From: Clostridia bacterium
GTDB lineage: Bacteria; Bacillota; Clostridia; Oscillospirales; CAG-272
NCBI GenBank assembly: GCA_017935225.1
Contig: JAGBIA010000020.1
Location: forward strand, 1-37,946
Length of the DNA: 37,946 nucleotides
Reading direction: 5' to 3'
Shown here: piece by piece, positions 25,049 to 32,638 of the stretch
Layout: each line of letters begins with the position of its first letter
Numbering within the stretch: the stretch's first letter is position 1
Notes under the pieces: model-generated
Told to the model about the DNA's origin: nothing
The model's database searches: none
Seen by the model: only the letters and a program-made list of their open reading frames with translations
Program-made: the position numbers and the translations under genes

Positions 25049-25091
25049 AAAAAACCTCCGCACAGTATTTCTCATAAAATACTATGCGGAG
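25049..25091 (-). promoter_or_regulatory. terminator-like hairpin that buries the yabP ribosome site
   Basis: Read on the minus strand, CTCCGCATAGTATTT (25091-25077) pairs with AAATACTGTGCGGAG (25070-25056) over 15 bp with one G-T pair and a 6-nt loop. A run of six T then leads directly into the yabP ATG. The right arm contains the GGAGG of yabP. The element could end transcripts coming from yabO, or block yabP translation, or both. Confidence 0.75.
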
Positions 25092-25114
25092 TTATGCTTC
25101 TGTATTCATTTGTT

Positions 25115-25360
25115 TCAGTCGCTTATGATCTCGTACATACTCGCCGCGTCTGCCTTTGCGACAGAGTCCTTTACGGTCAGCACTCTTACCTTCAGCGTGC
25201 GCTGACCAAAGGTTATCTCAAGCACGTCGCCCTCTTTTACGTCGTACGAAGCCTTTGCGCGTCTGCCGTTGACGCTTACGTGCTCTGTATCGCACGCGTC
25301 GTTCGCAACCGTTCTGCGCTTGATTATACGAGACACCTTCAAATATTTATCAAGTCTCAT
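25115..25360 (-). CDS. rqcP: S4-domain RNA-binding protein YabO/RqcP-like
   Basis: The 81-residue protein is a single S4 domain ([21 protein letters not shown], with further conserved [18 protein letters not shown]). B. subtilis YabO (RqcP) binds stalled 50S subunits and drives alanine tailing with RqcH; the short length and yab-cluster position fit it better than the heat-shock protein Hsp15. The start at 25360 is set by GGAGGG. A terminator hairpin from the upstream hup gene ends just before this ribosome site, so the gene depends on read-through. Confidence 0.9.
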   Translation of the reverse strand: MRLDKYLKVSRIIKRRTVANDACDTEHVSVNGRRAKASYDVKEGDVLEITFGQRTLKVRVLTVKDSVAKADAASMYEIISD

Positions 25361-25369
25361 TTTCCCTCC

Positions 25370-25406
25370 AAAAAAATTGTTGCAAGCCGAAGCCTGCAAC
25401 AATTTT
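25370..25406 (-). terminator. terminator of hup, abutting the yabO ribosome site
   Basis: On the minus strand AAAATTGTTGCA pairs with TGCAACAATTTT around a GCTTCGGC cap, followed by a T run. The GGAGGG of yabO (25364-25369) begins immediately after the T run. Confidence 0.85.
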
Positions 25407-25419
25407 ATATAAATGCGAA

Positions 25420-25695
25420 TTACTCGTTAACTGCGTCCTTAAGAGCCTTGCCTGCGGAGAATGCGGGAGTCTTGGAAGCTGCGATGGTGATGGTCTCGCC
25501 GGTCTTGGGGTTACGGCCCTCTCTTGCTGCTCTCTCCTTAACCTCGTATGTGCCGAAGCCGATGATCTGTACCTTGTCTCCAGCCTTGAGAGCCTCGGTG
25601 ATTGCTTCGTTAACTGCGTTTACAGCTGCCTCTGCTGCCTTCTTGGTAAGTCCTGTCTTGGTTGCTACTACGTCGATAAGCTGTGTCTTGTTCAT
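25420..25695 (-). CDS. hup: HU family DNA-binding protein
   Basis: HU is a small histone-like dimer that bends DNA. The 91 residues match the family: [19 protein letters not shown] at the start, [18 protein letters not shown] with the DNA-intercalating arm and proline, and [13 protein letters not shown] at the end. Codon use is strongly optimised, as for an abundant protein. It has its own consensus promoter and its own terminator, although it is set between mazG and yabO, a position not occupied by HU in B. subtilis. Confidence 0.97.
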   Translation of the reverse strand: MNKTQLIDVVATKTGLTKKAAEAAVNAVNEAITEALKAGDKVQIIGFGTYEVKERAAREGRNPKTGETITIAASKTPAFSAGKALKDAVNE

Positions 25696-25749
25696 AATTA
25701 TTACCTTTCATTTTTAATTCTCGGGCAAGCCCTTTATTTTTACACTATC

Positions 25750-25778
25750 ATTATATCACATTTTTTACGCAATTTCAA
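25750..25778 (-). promoter_or_regulatory. sigma-A promoter of hup
   Basis: On the minus strand TTGAAA (25773-25778), a 17-bp spacer and a consensus TATAAT (25750-25755) lie about 55 nt before the start. Surrounding DNA (25741-25840) is very A/T-rich, like an UP element. A small GGGCTTGCCC hairpin lies in the leader. Confidence 0.85.
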
Positions 25779-25841
25779 TAGTTTATTTCATTTTTTTGCT
25801 ATTTTTTTATGGTTTTTTACTATTTTTTGCGTAATTTGCGC

Positions 25842-26654
25842 TTACTTTTTCTTGTTTTCGTCCCATATAGCATCAAGCTCGGCAAGGCTGAGCTCACTCA
25901 TCTGAAAACCCTTCTCAGTCACTGCGTTTTCGATCTTCTCAAATCGGTCGATGAACTTGTTTGTCGCCTTTGAGAGCGCGACCTCGGACTCAACTCCTAT
26001 CTTACGGCAGAGCGAAGTCACGGTCAGAAGAAGATCACCCATCTCCTCTTCGATATGCTCTGTTTTACCCTCAGCCATAGCCTCTTTGAGCTCGTCAAGC
26101 TCCTCGTAGACCTTTGCCATTACCGACTCGGCATCCGGAAAATCAAAGCAGCTTGCCTTCTTTCCGACCTTTTCTGCCCTCATAAGCGCGGGAAGCATCG
26201 GGGGAATAGCGCGGAGCTTGTCGGTGACAGTCTTACGCTCTTTTTCCTCGCTCTTGATCTTTTCCCAATTCGAAAGCACCTTTTCGGATGTATCCGCCTT
26301 TACGTCAGCGAAAACGTGCGGATGGCGATGTATCAGCTTTACGCATATGTCGTTTGCAACGTCCTCGATAGTAAATATTCCCTCCTCGGTCTCTATCTGC
26401 GCGTGGAAGGTCACCTGCAAAAGAACGTCGCCAAGCTCCTCGCGTAAAAGCACGGGATTTTCGGTATCGATCGCCTCTATTACTTCATAAGTTTCTTCTA
26501 TAAAATCTCTGCGGATGCTCTTGTGGTCCTGCTCACGATCCCACGGGCAGCCCTCTTCCGAGCGCAGTACCTCCACCACCGTGATCAGATCCTCAAAGCC
26601 GTAGCCCTCGCTCGCCTTCTCAAGAAGCATCTTTTTCTTTTCTGCAACAGTCAT
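25842..26654 (-). CDS. mazG: nucleoside triphosphate pyrophosphohydrolase
   Basis: MazG cleaves (d)NTPs to NMP and pyrophosphate, cleaning the nucleotide pool. The 270-residue protein holds two MazG domains; the metal sites are EELGDVLLQVTFHAQ in the first and EEMGDLLLTVTSLC in the second. CPWDREQDHKSIRRDFIEE is highly typical. In B. subtilis the syntenic YabN is fused to a tetrapyrrole methylase domain; here only the MazG part is present, as in E. coli. The start at 26654 is chosen for GGAGG at 8 nt spacing; the longer frame begins with TTG inside that site. Confidence 0.95.
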   Translation of the reverse strand: MTVAEKKKMLLEKASEGYGFEDLITVVEVLRSEEGCPWDREQDHKSIRRDFIEETYEVIEAIDTENPVLLREELGDVLLQVTFHAQIETEEGIFTIEDVANDICVKLIHRHPHVFADVKADTSEKVLSNWEKIKSEEKERKTVTDKLRAIPPMLPALMRAEKVGKKASCFDFPDAESVMAKVYEELDELKEAMAEGKTEHIEEEMGDLLLTVTSLCRKIGVESEVALSKATNKFIDRFEKIENAVTEKGFQMSELSLAELDAIWDENKKK

Positions 26655-26675
26655 TTTTACATCCTCCAAATACGG

Positions 26676-28313
26676 TCAAGCCGTTTTATTTTTATCCTTT
26701 TTCATATTTATAATACGCGCGCCGAACGGCAAAAGCCGTATATCCTGCTCGGTAATACATCCGAGCATAATGGCGATCGCGATATACGCAAGCACCGAGA
26801 CGAACACGGCAACACCAAACGGCAGGAGCGTGCTCTCGGTTCGCAAGAGCAAAAATCTATAAAGTGCAAATCCTCCGCCGACCGACGCGAGTGATGCAAG
26901 TAAGGGACCCACGAGCGTACCGAACATTTCTATCCGCACGCCCGAGTATTTCCAAAGAAAATACAGATTGAGATAGGTCACCGCGATATTGCATATCAGG
27001 CTTCCTATAGGTGCTCCCATCACGCCTATACTATCAGTTCTCACAAGCGCGTAAGTGCTGACGAGCTTCAGCGCGACACCGAGCGACATTGAGATTATCG
27101 GCAGTCTCTGCTTTCTGTAGGACTGCAGAAGCGCGTTCGTGGTGGTCATAAGGCAGGAGAAAAGCACCGAGCCGCCAAGCATTGAAAGAAGCGGCGCACA
27201 GAGTTCGATCGCATCGTGCTGTGACGGAAATATGATGCTCAATATCGGCTTTGAATAGAGCGCGAGCGCAAATGACGCGGGGGTTGCGAGCAAAGATGTG
27301 TATCTGAGCGAACTTTCCGTAACGTTCCTCTCACCCGCTATATCGCGCCGAGCTATCGCCGCCGAGAGTCCCGGCACGAGAGCCATCGAGATAGGTGCGA
27401 TAAGCGAGGGCACAAGGCTGAACACGGGGAGAGCGAGCGTCGTATACGCACCGTATATGCGGTTGCTCTCGTCGGCAGGGACACCGATGTCCTGAAGTCC
27501 GCGCATTATCTGCGTCATATCTATTATTCTTGTCAGTCCGATCACCGCAGAGCCGAGAGTTATCGGCAGAGCGACCGAGACAAGCTCGCGCAGACTGCTT
27601 TTTCTTCTTATACTGCACTCAGCCGTGCAGTCCTTCAGCTGTCTTTTTATTTTCTTCGAGCCCATAGCGGCAAGCAGATATACAAGCGAGATCGCCGCAC
27701 CCACGCCTATTCCCGCCACCGCGCAAGCGGCGACTGTCGGGAGTTCGAGTCCGCGCTCAAGCGCAAGCCGCGCAAATATCACACCAAATGCGAGCTTTCC
27801 TGCCGCTTCCATAAGCTGAGAGAGCGCGGTCGGGCTCATATATTCAAATCCCTGTGCATATCCGCGTATCGCGCTTGAGATGCAGATGATAAGCAGAGTC
27901 GGCGCGATAGCTACGATTGACAGTCGCGCATCGGGATTTCCTATCGCCTCAGCGAGCTTTTGCGAGAAAAGTGCCATTACCGCTGAGCCAATCATGCCAA
28001 TAGCGGTAAAAAGAGCCAGCGCCGAGCGGAATGTCTTTCGTATGCGCTCCCCCTCTCCTCTTGCACGAGCCGAGGAGACGAGCATTGAGAGCGCCGTAGG
28101 GAGTCCTGCGGTGGCTACAACGCACAGAAGTGCGTATATCTCGTAAGCGGAATTGAAATATCCCATTCCGTCCGTGCCGAGCAGAGAGAGCATAGGGATC
28201 TTGAAGGCAAGCCCTATGACCTTTACCGCAACTGTCGACAAAGACAGCAGAAGCACGCCCGAAATAAAGCTGCGTGCTTCCGTGATCATTTTTTTATCAT
28301 CCGATCTTGCCAT
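26676..28313 (-). CDS. SpoVB/YabM-like polysaccharide or lipid flippase
   Basis: The 545-residue protein is a MOP-superfamily flippase with about 14 membrane helices. GTDGMGYFNSAYEIYALLCV near the N-terminus and YAQGFEYMSPTALSQLMEA are typical of the SpoVB/YabM/YtgP group. These relatives move lipid-linked peptidoglycan or polysaccharide precursors across the membrane; SpoVB is needed for spore cortex. Its position before mazG equals yabM in B. subtilis. A promoter candidate lies at 28358-28387, so it likely begins the transcript with mazG. SpoVB versus YabM cannot be separated by eye. Confidence 0.88.
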   Translation of the reverse strand: MARSDDKKMITEARSFISGVLLLSLSTVAVKVIGLAFKIPMLSLLGTDGMGYFNSAYEIYALLCVVATAGLPTALSMLVSSARARGEGERIRKTFRSALALFTAIGMIGSAVMALFSQKLAEAIGNPDARLSIVAIAPTLLIICISSAIRGYAQGFEYMSPTALSQLMEAAGKLAFGVIFARLALERGLELPTVAACAVAGIGVGAAISLVYLLAAMGSKKIKRQLKDCTAECSIRRKSSLRELVSVALPITLGSAVIGLTRIIDMTQIMRGLQDIGVPADESNRIYGAYTTLALPVFSLVPSLIAPISMALVPGLSAAIARRDIAGERNVTESSLRYTSLLATPASFALALYSKPILSIIFPSQHDAIELCAPLLSMLGGSVLFSCLMTTTNALLQSYRKQRLPIISMSLGVALKLVSTYALVRTDSIGVMGAPIGSLICNIAVTYLNLYFLWKYSGVRIEMFGTLVGPLLASLASVGGGFALYRFLLLRTESTLLPFGVAVFVSVLAYIAIAIMLGCITEQDIRLLPFGARIINMKKDKNKTA

Positions 28314-28357
28314 AGAGCCACCCCCGACGGTTATCTATCCTCTATAGTTTATTCGGG

Positions 28358-28387
28358 ATAATACCGAGGTATACTTAGCGAATGCAA
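28358..28387 (-). promoter_or_regulatory. candidate promoter of the flippase-mazG genes
   Basis: On the minus strand TTGCAT (28382-28387), an 18-bp spacer and TATTAT (28358-28363) lie in the 94-nt gap after hemZ. It looks like sigma-A; no clear sporulation-sigma motif is seen. Confidence 0.55.
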
Positions 28388-28407
28388 GATCTTGAATTTC
28401 CGTTCTC

Positions 28408-29901
28408 TCAGAGCATTCCGCGCTCGGTATAGAAGCGGATAGCCGCCTCTGCAAACGCTTCTCTTCTGTCCTCCTTGAGATATTCGTACGGATATTTCTG
28501 GTGGAAGAGTCTCTCGATCTCGCGCTTGTTACAGCAATCTCCCGTGTTGTCAACGAGCTTGCCGACAGCACCCGCGCCCGCGGCAAAGATCGAATGTATC
28601 TCCTCCATCATATAGATGTTGTACAGTCCCTCATATCCCGGCTTTGAAAATCCTACGTTTTCGAGATTTCCGACGGTATTCTTCTGTCTGTACATATAGT
28701 AAGGAATATATCCTGCCTGATCGGTCTTGATCTGCGAATAGTCGACGCACTTGCCTGCATCTCCGCCTCTGACCGAATAGATATGCGAATTTTGTCTGAG
28801 CACCTCTGCGGATTTCTTTACGCAGAATGTATGCACCGTGATATTCTCGGGATCGAGCCTTATTATCTCGTCCATAGTGTGCGCGAAGATCTTGAAATTA
28901 TCGTTCGGCAGACCTGCGATGAGGTCGACGTTGACCGTGCGGATGCCCGATCGCTTTGCGATATCGTAAGCCTCGTAGAACTGATCTACCGTATGGCTTC
29001 TGCCGACCGTGCAAAGAACGTCCTCGCAAAGACTCTGCGGATTTACGCTGACTCTCGTGACTCCGTATTCCTTGGCAATTCTGAACTTTTCCTCGGTAAT
29101 GGTGTCGGGTCTGCCTGCTTCAAGCGTATATTCGTCAAGCGTCGAAACGTCGGTCACGCTTGCGATATATCCGAGCAGATCCGAAAGCTGCCTTTCATCG
29201 AGTATCGTGGGCGTGCCTCCGCCGATGTAAAGCGTGCGTACGCGCAATCCGAGGCGCGCTATGAGGTCAAAGTTTGCTTTAACATCTGTCTTGAGCTTTT
29301 CTATGTATTCGGGTATAAGCGAAAGCAATCTCTTTGAGGTGTAGGAAACGAACGAGCAATATGTGCATCTCGTCGGGCAGAACGGTATTGAGATATACAC
29401 GCTGCAATCCTTGGGCGAGGGCGCGCCTATGATGTTCTTCTCTGTTATCGCTATATTTGTAGCAAGCGCCGCCTTTTTGGGTATAACAAGGTAGTCGCTG
29501 TTGAGTATCTTCTTTACTCTCGTCTTGCTGTTTCCTGCGTCAAGCAGTTCACTTGCGACCTTGGACGGACGGACACCTATCATCATTCCCCACGCGGGGC
29601 GATAGCCAAGCAAGGCTCCGCCTGCCGCAAGCACCGCGCCGCCTATGGCGAGCTTGAGCGTGCGCTCTGCGGTTCGTTCGGGGATAAGCTCGGCAAAATA
29701 CTCCGCGCTCTCGCTCTTGTCGTCGATAGACATCGTCGCAAACGCGCGTATTCCGCCCTCTTCCTCGACGGTTCTTACCGAAAGCAGAGGCTCGCCGGGG
29801 GCAAGCTCCTCGTTCTCACCGAAATGCTCACCGGGGAAGAAGATCATTCCAAGTGTCTGAACGTAATATTTATTCATCGGTGAATCGAGTACTATCTTCA
29901 T
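28408..29901 (-). CDS. hemZ: coproporphyrinogen III oxidase-like radical SAM protein HemZ
   Basis: The 497-residue protein has an N-terminal domain of about 165 residues seen in HemZ proteins, then a HemN-type radical SAM barrel. The iron-sulfur Cys are 175, 179 and 182 in CPTRCTYC, followed by YIGGGTPT. HemZ is annotated as oxygen-independent coproporphyrinogen dehydrogenase, but its true reaction is unproven, and many Clostridia with it lack a heme pathway. No other heme gene is nearby. The start overlaps the dtd stop by 4 nt (ATGA), matching the common Clostridia order relA-dtd-hemZ. Confidence 0.9.
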   Translation of the reverse strand: MKIVLDSPMNKYYVQTLGMIFFPGEHFGENEELAPGEPLLSVRTVEEEGGIRAFATMSIDDKSESAEYFAELIPERTAERTLKLAIGGAVLAAGGALLGYRPAWGMMIGVRPSKVASELLDAGNSKTRVKKILNSDYLVIPKKAALATNIAITEKNIIGAPSPKDCSVYISIPFCPTRCTYCSFVSYTSKRLLSLIPEYIEKLKTDVKANFDLIARLGLRVRTLYIGGGTPTILDERQLSDLLGYIASVTDVSTLDEYTLEAGRPDTITEEKFRIAKEYGVTRVSVNPQSLCEDVLCTVGRSHTVDQFYEAYDIAKRSGIRTVNVDLIAGLPNDNFKIFAHTMDEIIRLDPENITVHTFCVKKSAEVLRQNSHIYSVRGGDAGKCVDYSQIKTDQAGYIPYYMYRQKNTVGNLENVGFSKPGYEGLYNIYMMEEIHSIFAAGAGAVGKLVDNTGDCCNKREIERLFHQKYPYEYLKEDRREAFAEAAIRFYTERGML

Positions 29902-30377
29902 TTTACTTTTCCGTCGCTCTCCTTCTTCCCTAACAATACGTTACTGTCCATAACTATGGTCACAGGTCCGTCGCAGACCATACTTATCTCCATATCTGCG
30001 CCGAATATTCCTCTGCCCACGTGCTTTACCTGCCCGTCAACGAGCGAGCAGAAGTATTCGTAGAGGCGATCTGCCTCATCGGGTGCCGCCGCACCGTAAT
30101 AGTCGGGGCGCTTACCCTTTTTATAGGCGGCAAGCAGGGTGAAATTTGACACCACGAGCGCCTCGCCGTCAACATCTTTGAGCGAGAGATTCATCTTATC
30201 GTTCTCGTCGGTAAATATTCTCAGATCAACTATCTTCTGCGCAAGTGCTCTTGCATCCTCTTCGCTGTCTCCCTTAGCGACTCCGAGCAGGATACAAAGG
30301 CCATTGTCGCACGCACCGACGGTCTTTCCATCGACGGCAACAGCCGCTCTCTTTACTCTTTGCAATACTGCGATCAT
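29898..30377 (-). CDS. dtd: D-aminoacyl-tRNA deacylase
   Basis: DTD hydrolyses D-amino acids (and glycine) from mischarged tRNA. The 159-residue protein has the usual start MIAVLQRVKRAAVAVDG, and the two active-site motifs are visible as SNFTLLA and DGPVT, the latter holding the Gly-cisPro pair that gives chiral selection. The first motif is more often SQFTL, so Gln is replaced by Asn here. It lies 20 nt after relA and overlaps hemZ by 4 nt. Confidence 0.94.
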   Translation of the reverse strand: MIAVLQRVKRAAVAVDGKTVGACDNGLCILLGVAKGDSEEDARALAQKIVDLRIFTDENDKMNLSLKDVDGEALVVSNFTLLAAYKKGKRPDYYGAAAPDEADRLYEYFCSLVDGQVKHVGRGIFGADMEISMVCDGPVTIVMDSNVLLGKKESDGKVK

Positions 30378-30397
30378 TTCTGCTTCCGTCCTTTAAA

Positions 30398-32617
30398 TTA
30401 CTGTGAGTATCCTCTGGTTATATCGTTTACTCCGTCGATAGACTTGAGCTTGGATACGATAGAGTGGTAGTGATCCACGTTCTTACAGCTTATCTTCAGA
30501 TTTACTATAACTCCGTCACTGCCGTACTTGACCGTGTTGATCTGAAGTATCTGCACTTTCATCTCAGAGAGAGACACTGAAATATCCGCAAGGATACCTA
30601 TTCTGTCGAATACGTAAATGCTGATCTGTGCCTCGTAAAGATCGGGCGTGCCGCCCTTCTTCTCTTCCCAATACGCGTCTACCCAACGTCCCTCGTTCTC
30701 GGGGTTATCTCTGCTGAGCGTTACGTTGGGGCAGTCGGATTTATGCACCGACACACCGTGGCCTCTCGTAATAAATCCAATAACGCTGTCGCCGGGGAGC
30801 GGATTGCAGCATCTTGCGAACTTTACAAGGCAGCCCTCGAGTCCGTCGACGATAATTCCGCCGTTTGACTTGATGTTTCTCGGTGCTACCGTCTTGACCT
30901 GCTCGACGGTGATATCGGGAGCCTTCTCCTCGTCGTCTACCATGACCGTGCGCTCAAACTCATCCTTGAACTTTCCGATCACCTTGGAGAGAGGGATACC
31001 GCCGTAGCCAAGCGTGTTATAGAGGTCGTCGGCACTCATATAGCCGATCCTCTGACCGACCGTCGCAACTACCTCGTTGCGCTGTGCATCGGTATAGCTT
31101 CTTGCAAATCTCTTGAATTCCGCATCGACCATCGCCTTACCTGCGGCGATGTTCTCGGTTCTCTTCTCTCGTTTGAACCAGCTCTTGATCTTGGTCCTTG
31201 CCTCGCTCGTCTTGACGATGTTGAGCCAATCTCGGCTCGGTCCTTTAGACGAGGAAGAGGTGATTATCTCAACGATATCTCCCGTCACGGGTGCGCGCTC
31301 GATCGGAACTATCATTCCGTTGATCTTCGCGCCTATCATCGAGTTACCTACGCCCGAGTGTATCGCGTATGCGAAATCTATGACCGTCGAGCCGAGAGGA
31401 AGCGCGATAACGTCTCCCTTGGGGGTGAACACGAAGGTCTCGTCGTGGAATATATCTGTCTTGAGCGCGTTGAGGAACTCGTCGGGATCGGTAGTATTCG
31501 ACTCGGTCTCGATAAGTCTCGAGATCCACTCAAGCTTGTTGTCGATATCGAGCTTCGACTTCTCTCCGCTCTTGTACTTCCAATGCGCGCAGATACCGTA
31601 TTCTGCTATCTGGTGCATCTCCCAGGTCCTTATCTGAACCTCGAACGGAATACCGTCGCGGCCGATGACAGTGGTGTGGAGCGAGCGGTACATATTGGGC
31701 TTCGGAGTCGAGATATAGTCCTTAAATCTTCCGGGAACCGACTTAAACATCTCGTGGATAAGTCCGAGTGCGGTGTAACACTCAAGCTCGGTATCTACGA
31801 TTATTCTCATCGCGTAGAAGTCGTATATCTCGTCAAAGCTCTTATTCTGATTGAACATCTTGCGGTAGATACTGTATACGGATTTTATTCTTCCCGCAAG
31901 TTCGAAATGTATATTGTTCTCGCGCAGCTTCTTATCTACTATTCCTCTTACGTTTTCGATAAAGCCAACGCTCTGTCCGTATTTCTGGTCGATATAATTT
32001 CTTATCTCGTCGTAGCCGATCGGGTCAAGGTAGGAGATACAGAGATTTTCCAGCTCCTGCTTGATCTTCTGCATACCGAGACGGTGCGCAAGAGGCGCGT
32101 ATACGTACATTGTCTCAAGCGCGGTCGAGCGTCTCTTGGGGTCGGGCTTTACCGAGAGTGTGCGCATATTGTGAAGTCTGTCACAGAGCTTGATAAAGAT
32201 AACTCTTATGTCTCTCGACATCGCGAGCAGCATCTTACGCAGATTTTCAATATGTGCCTCTTCCTTATCCTCGATGTGAAGCGCGACCATCTTGGTAAGT
32301 CCGTCGACGAGCATCGCGGTCTCGCTACCGAATTTCGCGGTGATCTCATCAAGGTCGGTCTTATCCGAGCAATCCTCCACCGTGTCGTGAAGGAGAGCGG
32401 CGCAGATAGAGTTAGTGTCAAGTCCGAGATCCGAAACTATCTCGGCAACCGCGACAGGATGCGAGATATAAGGATCTCCGCTCACGCGGAACTGTCCCTC
32501 GTGGAGCGACTCGGCGTACTCTCCCGCCTTTCTTATCTTGTCAAGATCGTATTTTCTTCCTGAGTTGATGAGCTTTTGCATCAGCTCTTCAACAGTCGTA
32601 CAGGTATTATTCGGCAT
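30398..32617 (-). CDS. relA: bifunctional (p)ppGpp synthetase/hydrolase (Rel)
   Basis: Rel makes and degrades the alarmone (p)ppGpp in amino-acid starvation. The 739-residue protein has all domains in order: the HD hydrolase with His53, His77-Asp78 and Glu81-Asp82 (ALLHDTVED), the synthetase (DFYAMRIIVDTELECYTALG and KPNMYRSLHTTVIG), TGS (VFTPKGDVIALPLGSTVIDF), a zinc-finger/RIS region with ARCCNPLPGD and a C-terminal ACT domain. Both active sites look intact, so it is the long bifunctional type. AAAGGAA lies 7 nt before the ATG. It follows recJ by 21 nt; apt, often between them in Firmicutes, is absent. Confidence 0.96.
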   Translation of the reverse strand: MPNNTCTTVEELMQKLINSGRKYDLDKIRKAGEYAESLHEGQFRVSGDPYISHPVAVAEIVSDLGLDTNSICAALLHDTVEDCSDKTDLDEITAKFGSETAMLVDGLTKMVALHIEDKEEAHIENLRKMLLAMSRDIRVIFIKLCDRLHNMRTLSVKPDPKRRSTALETMYVYAPLAHRLGMQKIKQELENLCISYLDPIGYDEIRNYIDQKYGQSVGFIENVRGIVDKKLRENNIHFELAGRIKSVYSIYRKMFNQNKSFDEIYDFYAMRIIVDTELECYTALGLIHEMFKSVPGRFKDYISTPKPNMYRSLHTTVIGRDGIPFEVQIRTWEMHQIAEYGICAHWKYKSGEKSKLDIDNKLEWISRLIETESNTTDPDEFLNALKTDIFHDETFVFTPKGDVIALPLGSTVIDFAYAIHSGVGNSMIGAKINGMIVPIERAPVTGDIVEIITSSSSKGPSRDWLNIVKTSEARTKIKSWFKREKRTENIAAGKAMVDAEFKRFARSYTDAQRNEVVATVGQRIGYMSADDLYNTLGYGGIPLSKVIGKFKDEFERTVMVDDEEKAPDITVEQVKTVAPRNIKSNGGIIVDGLEGCLVKFARCCNPLPGDSVIGFITRGHGVSVHKSDCPNVTLSRDNPENEGRWVDAYWEEKKGGTPDLYEAQISIYVFDRIGILADISVSLSEMKVQILQINTVKYGSDGVIVNLKISCKNVDHYHSIVSKLKSIDGVNDITRGYSQ

Positions 32618-32638
32618 TTGGTTCCTTTCTTGCCGCCA

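Noticed and set aside
28408..29901. Heme biosynthesis cluster around hemZ
   Set aside because: No other heme gene is present; hemZ sits in the common recJ-relA-dtd-hemZ context.
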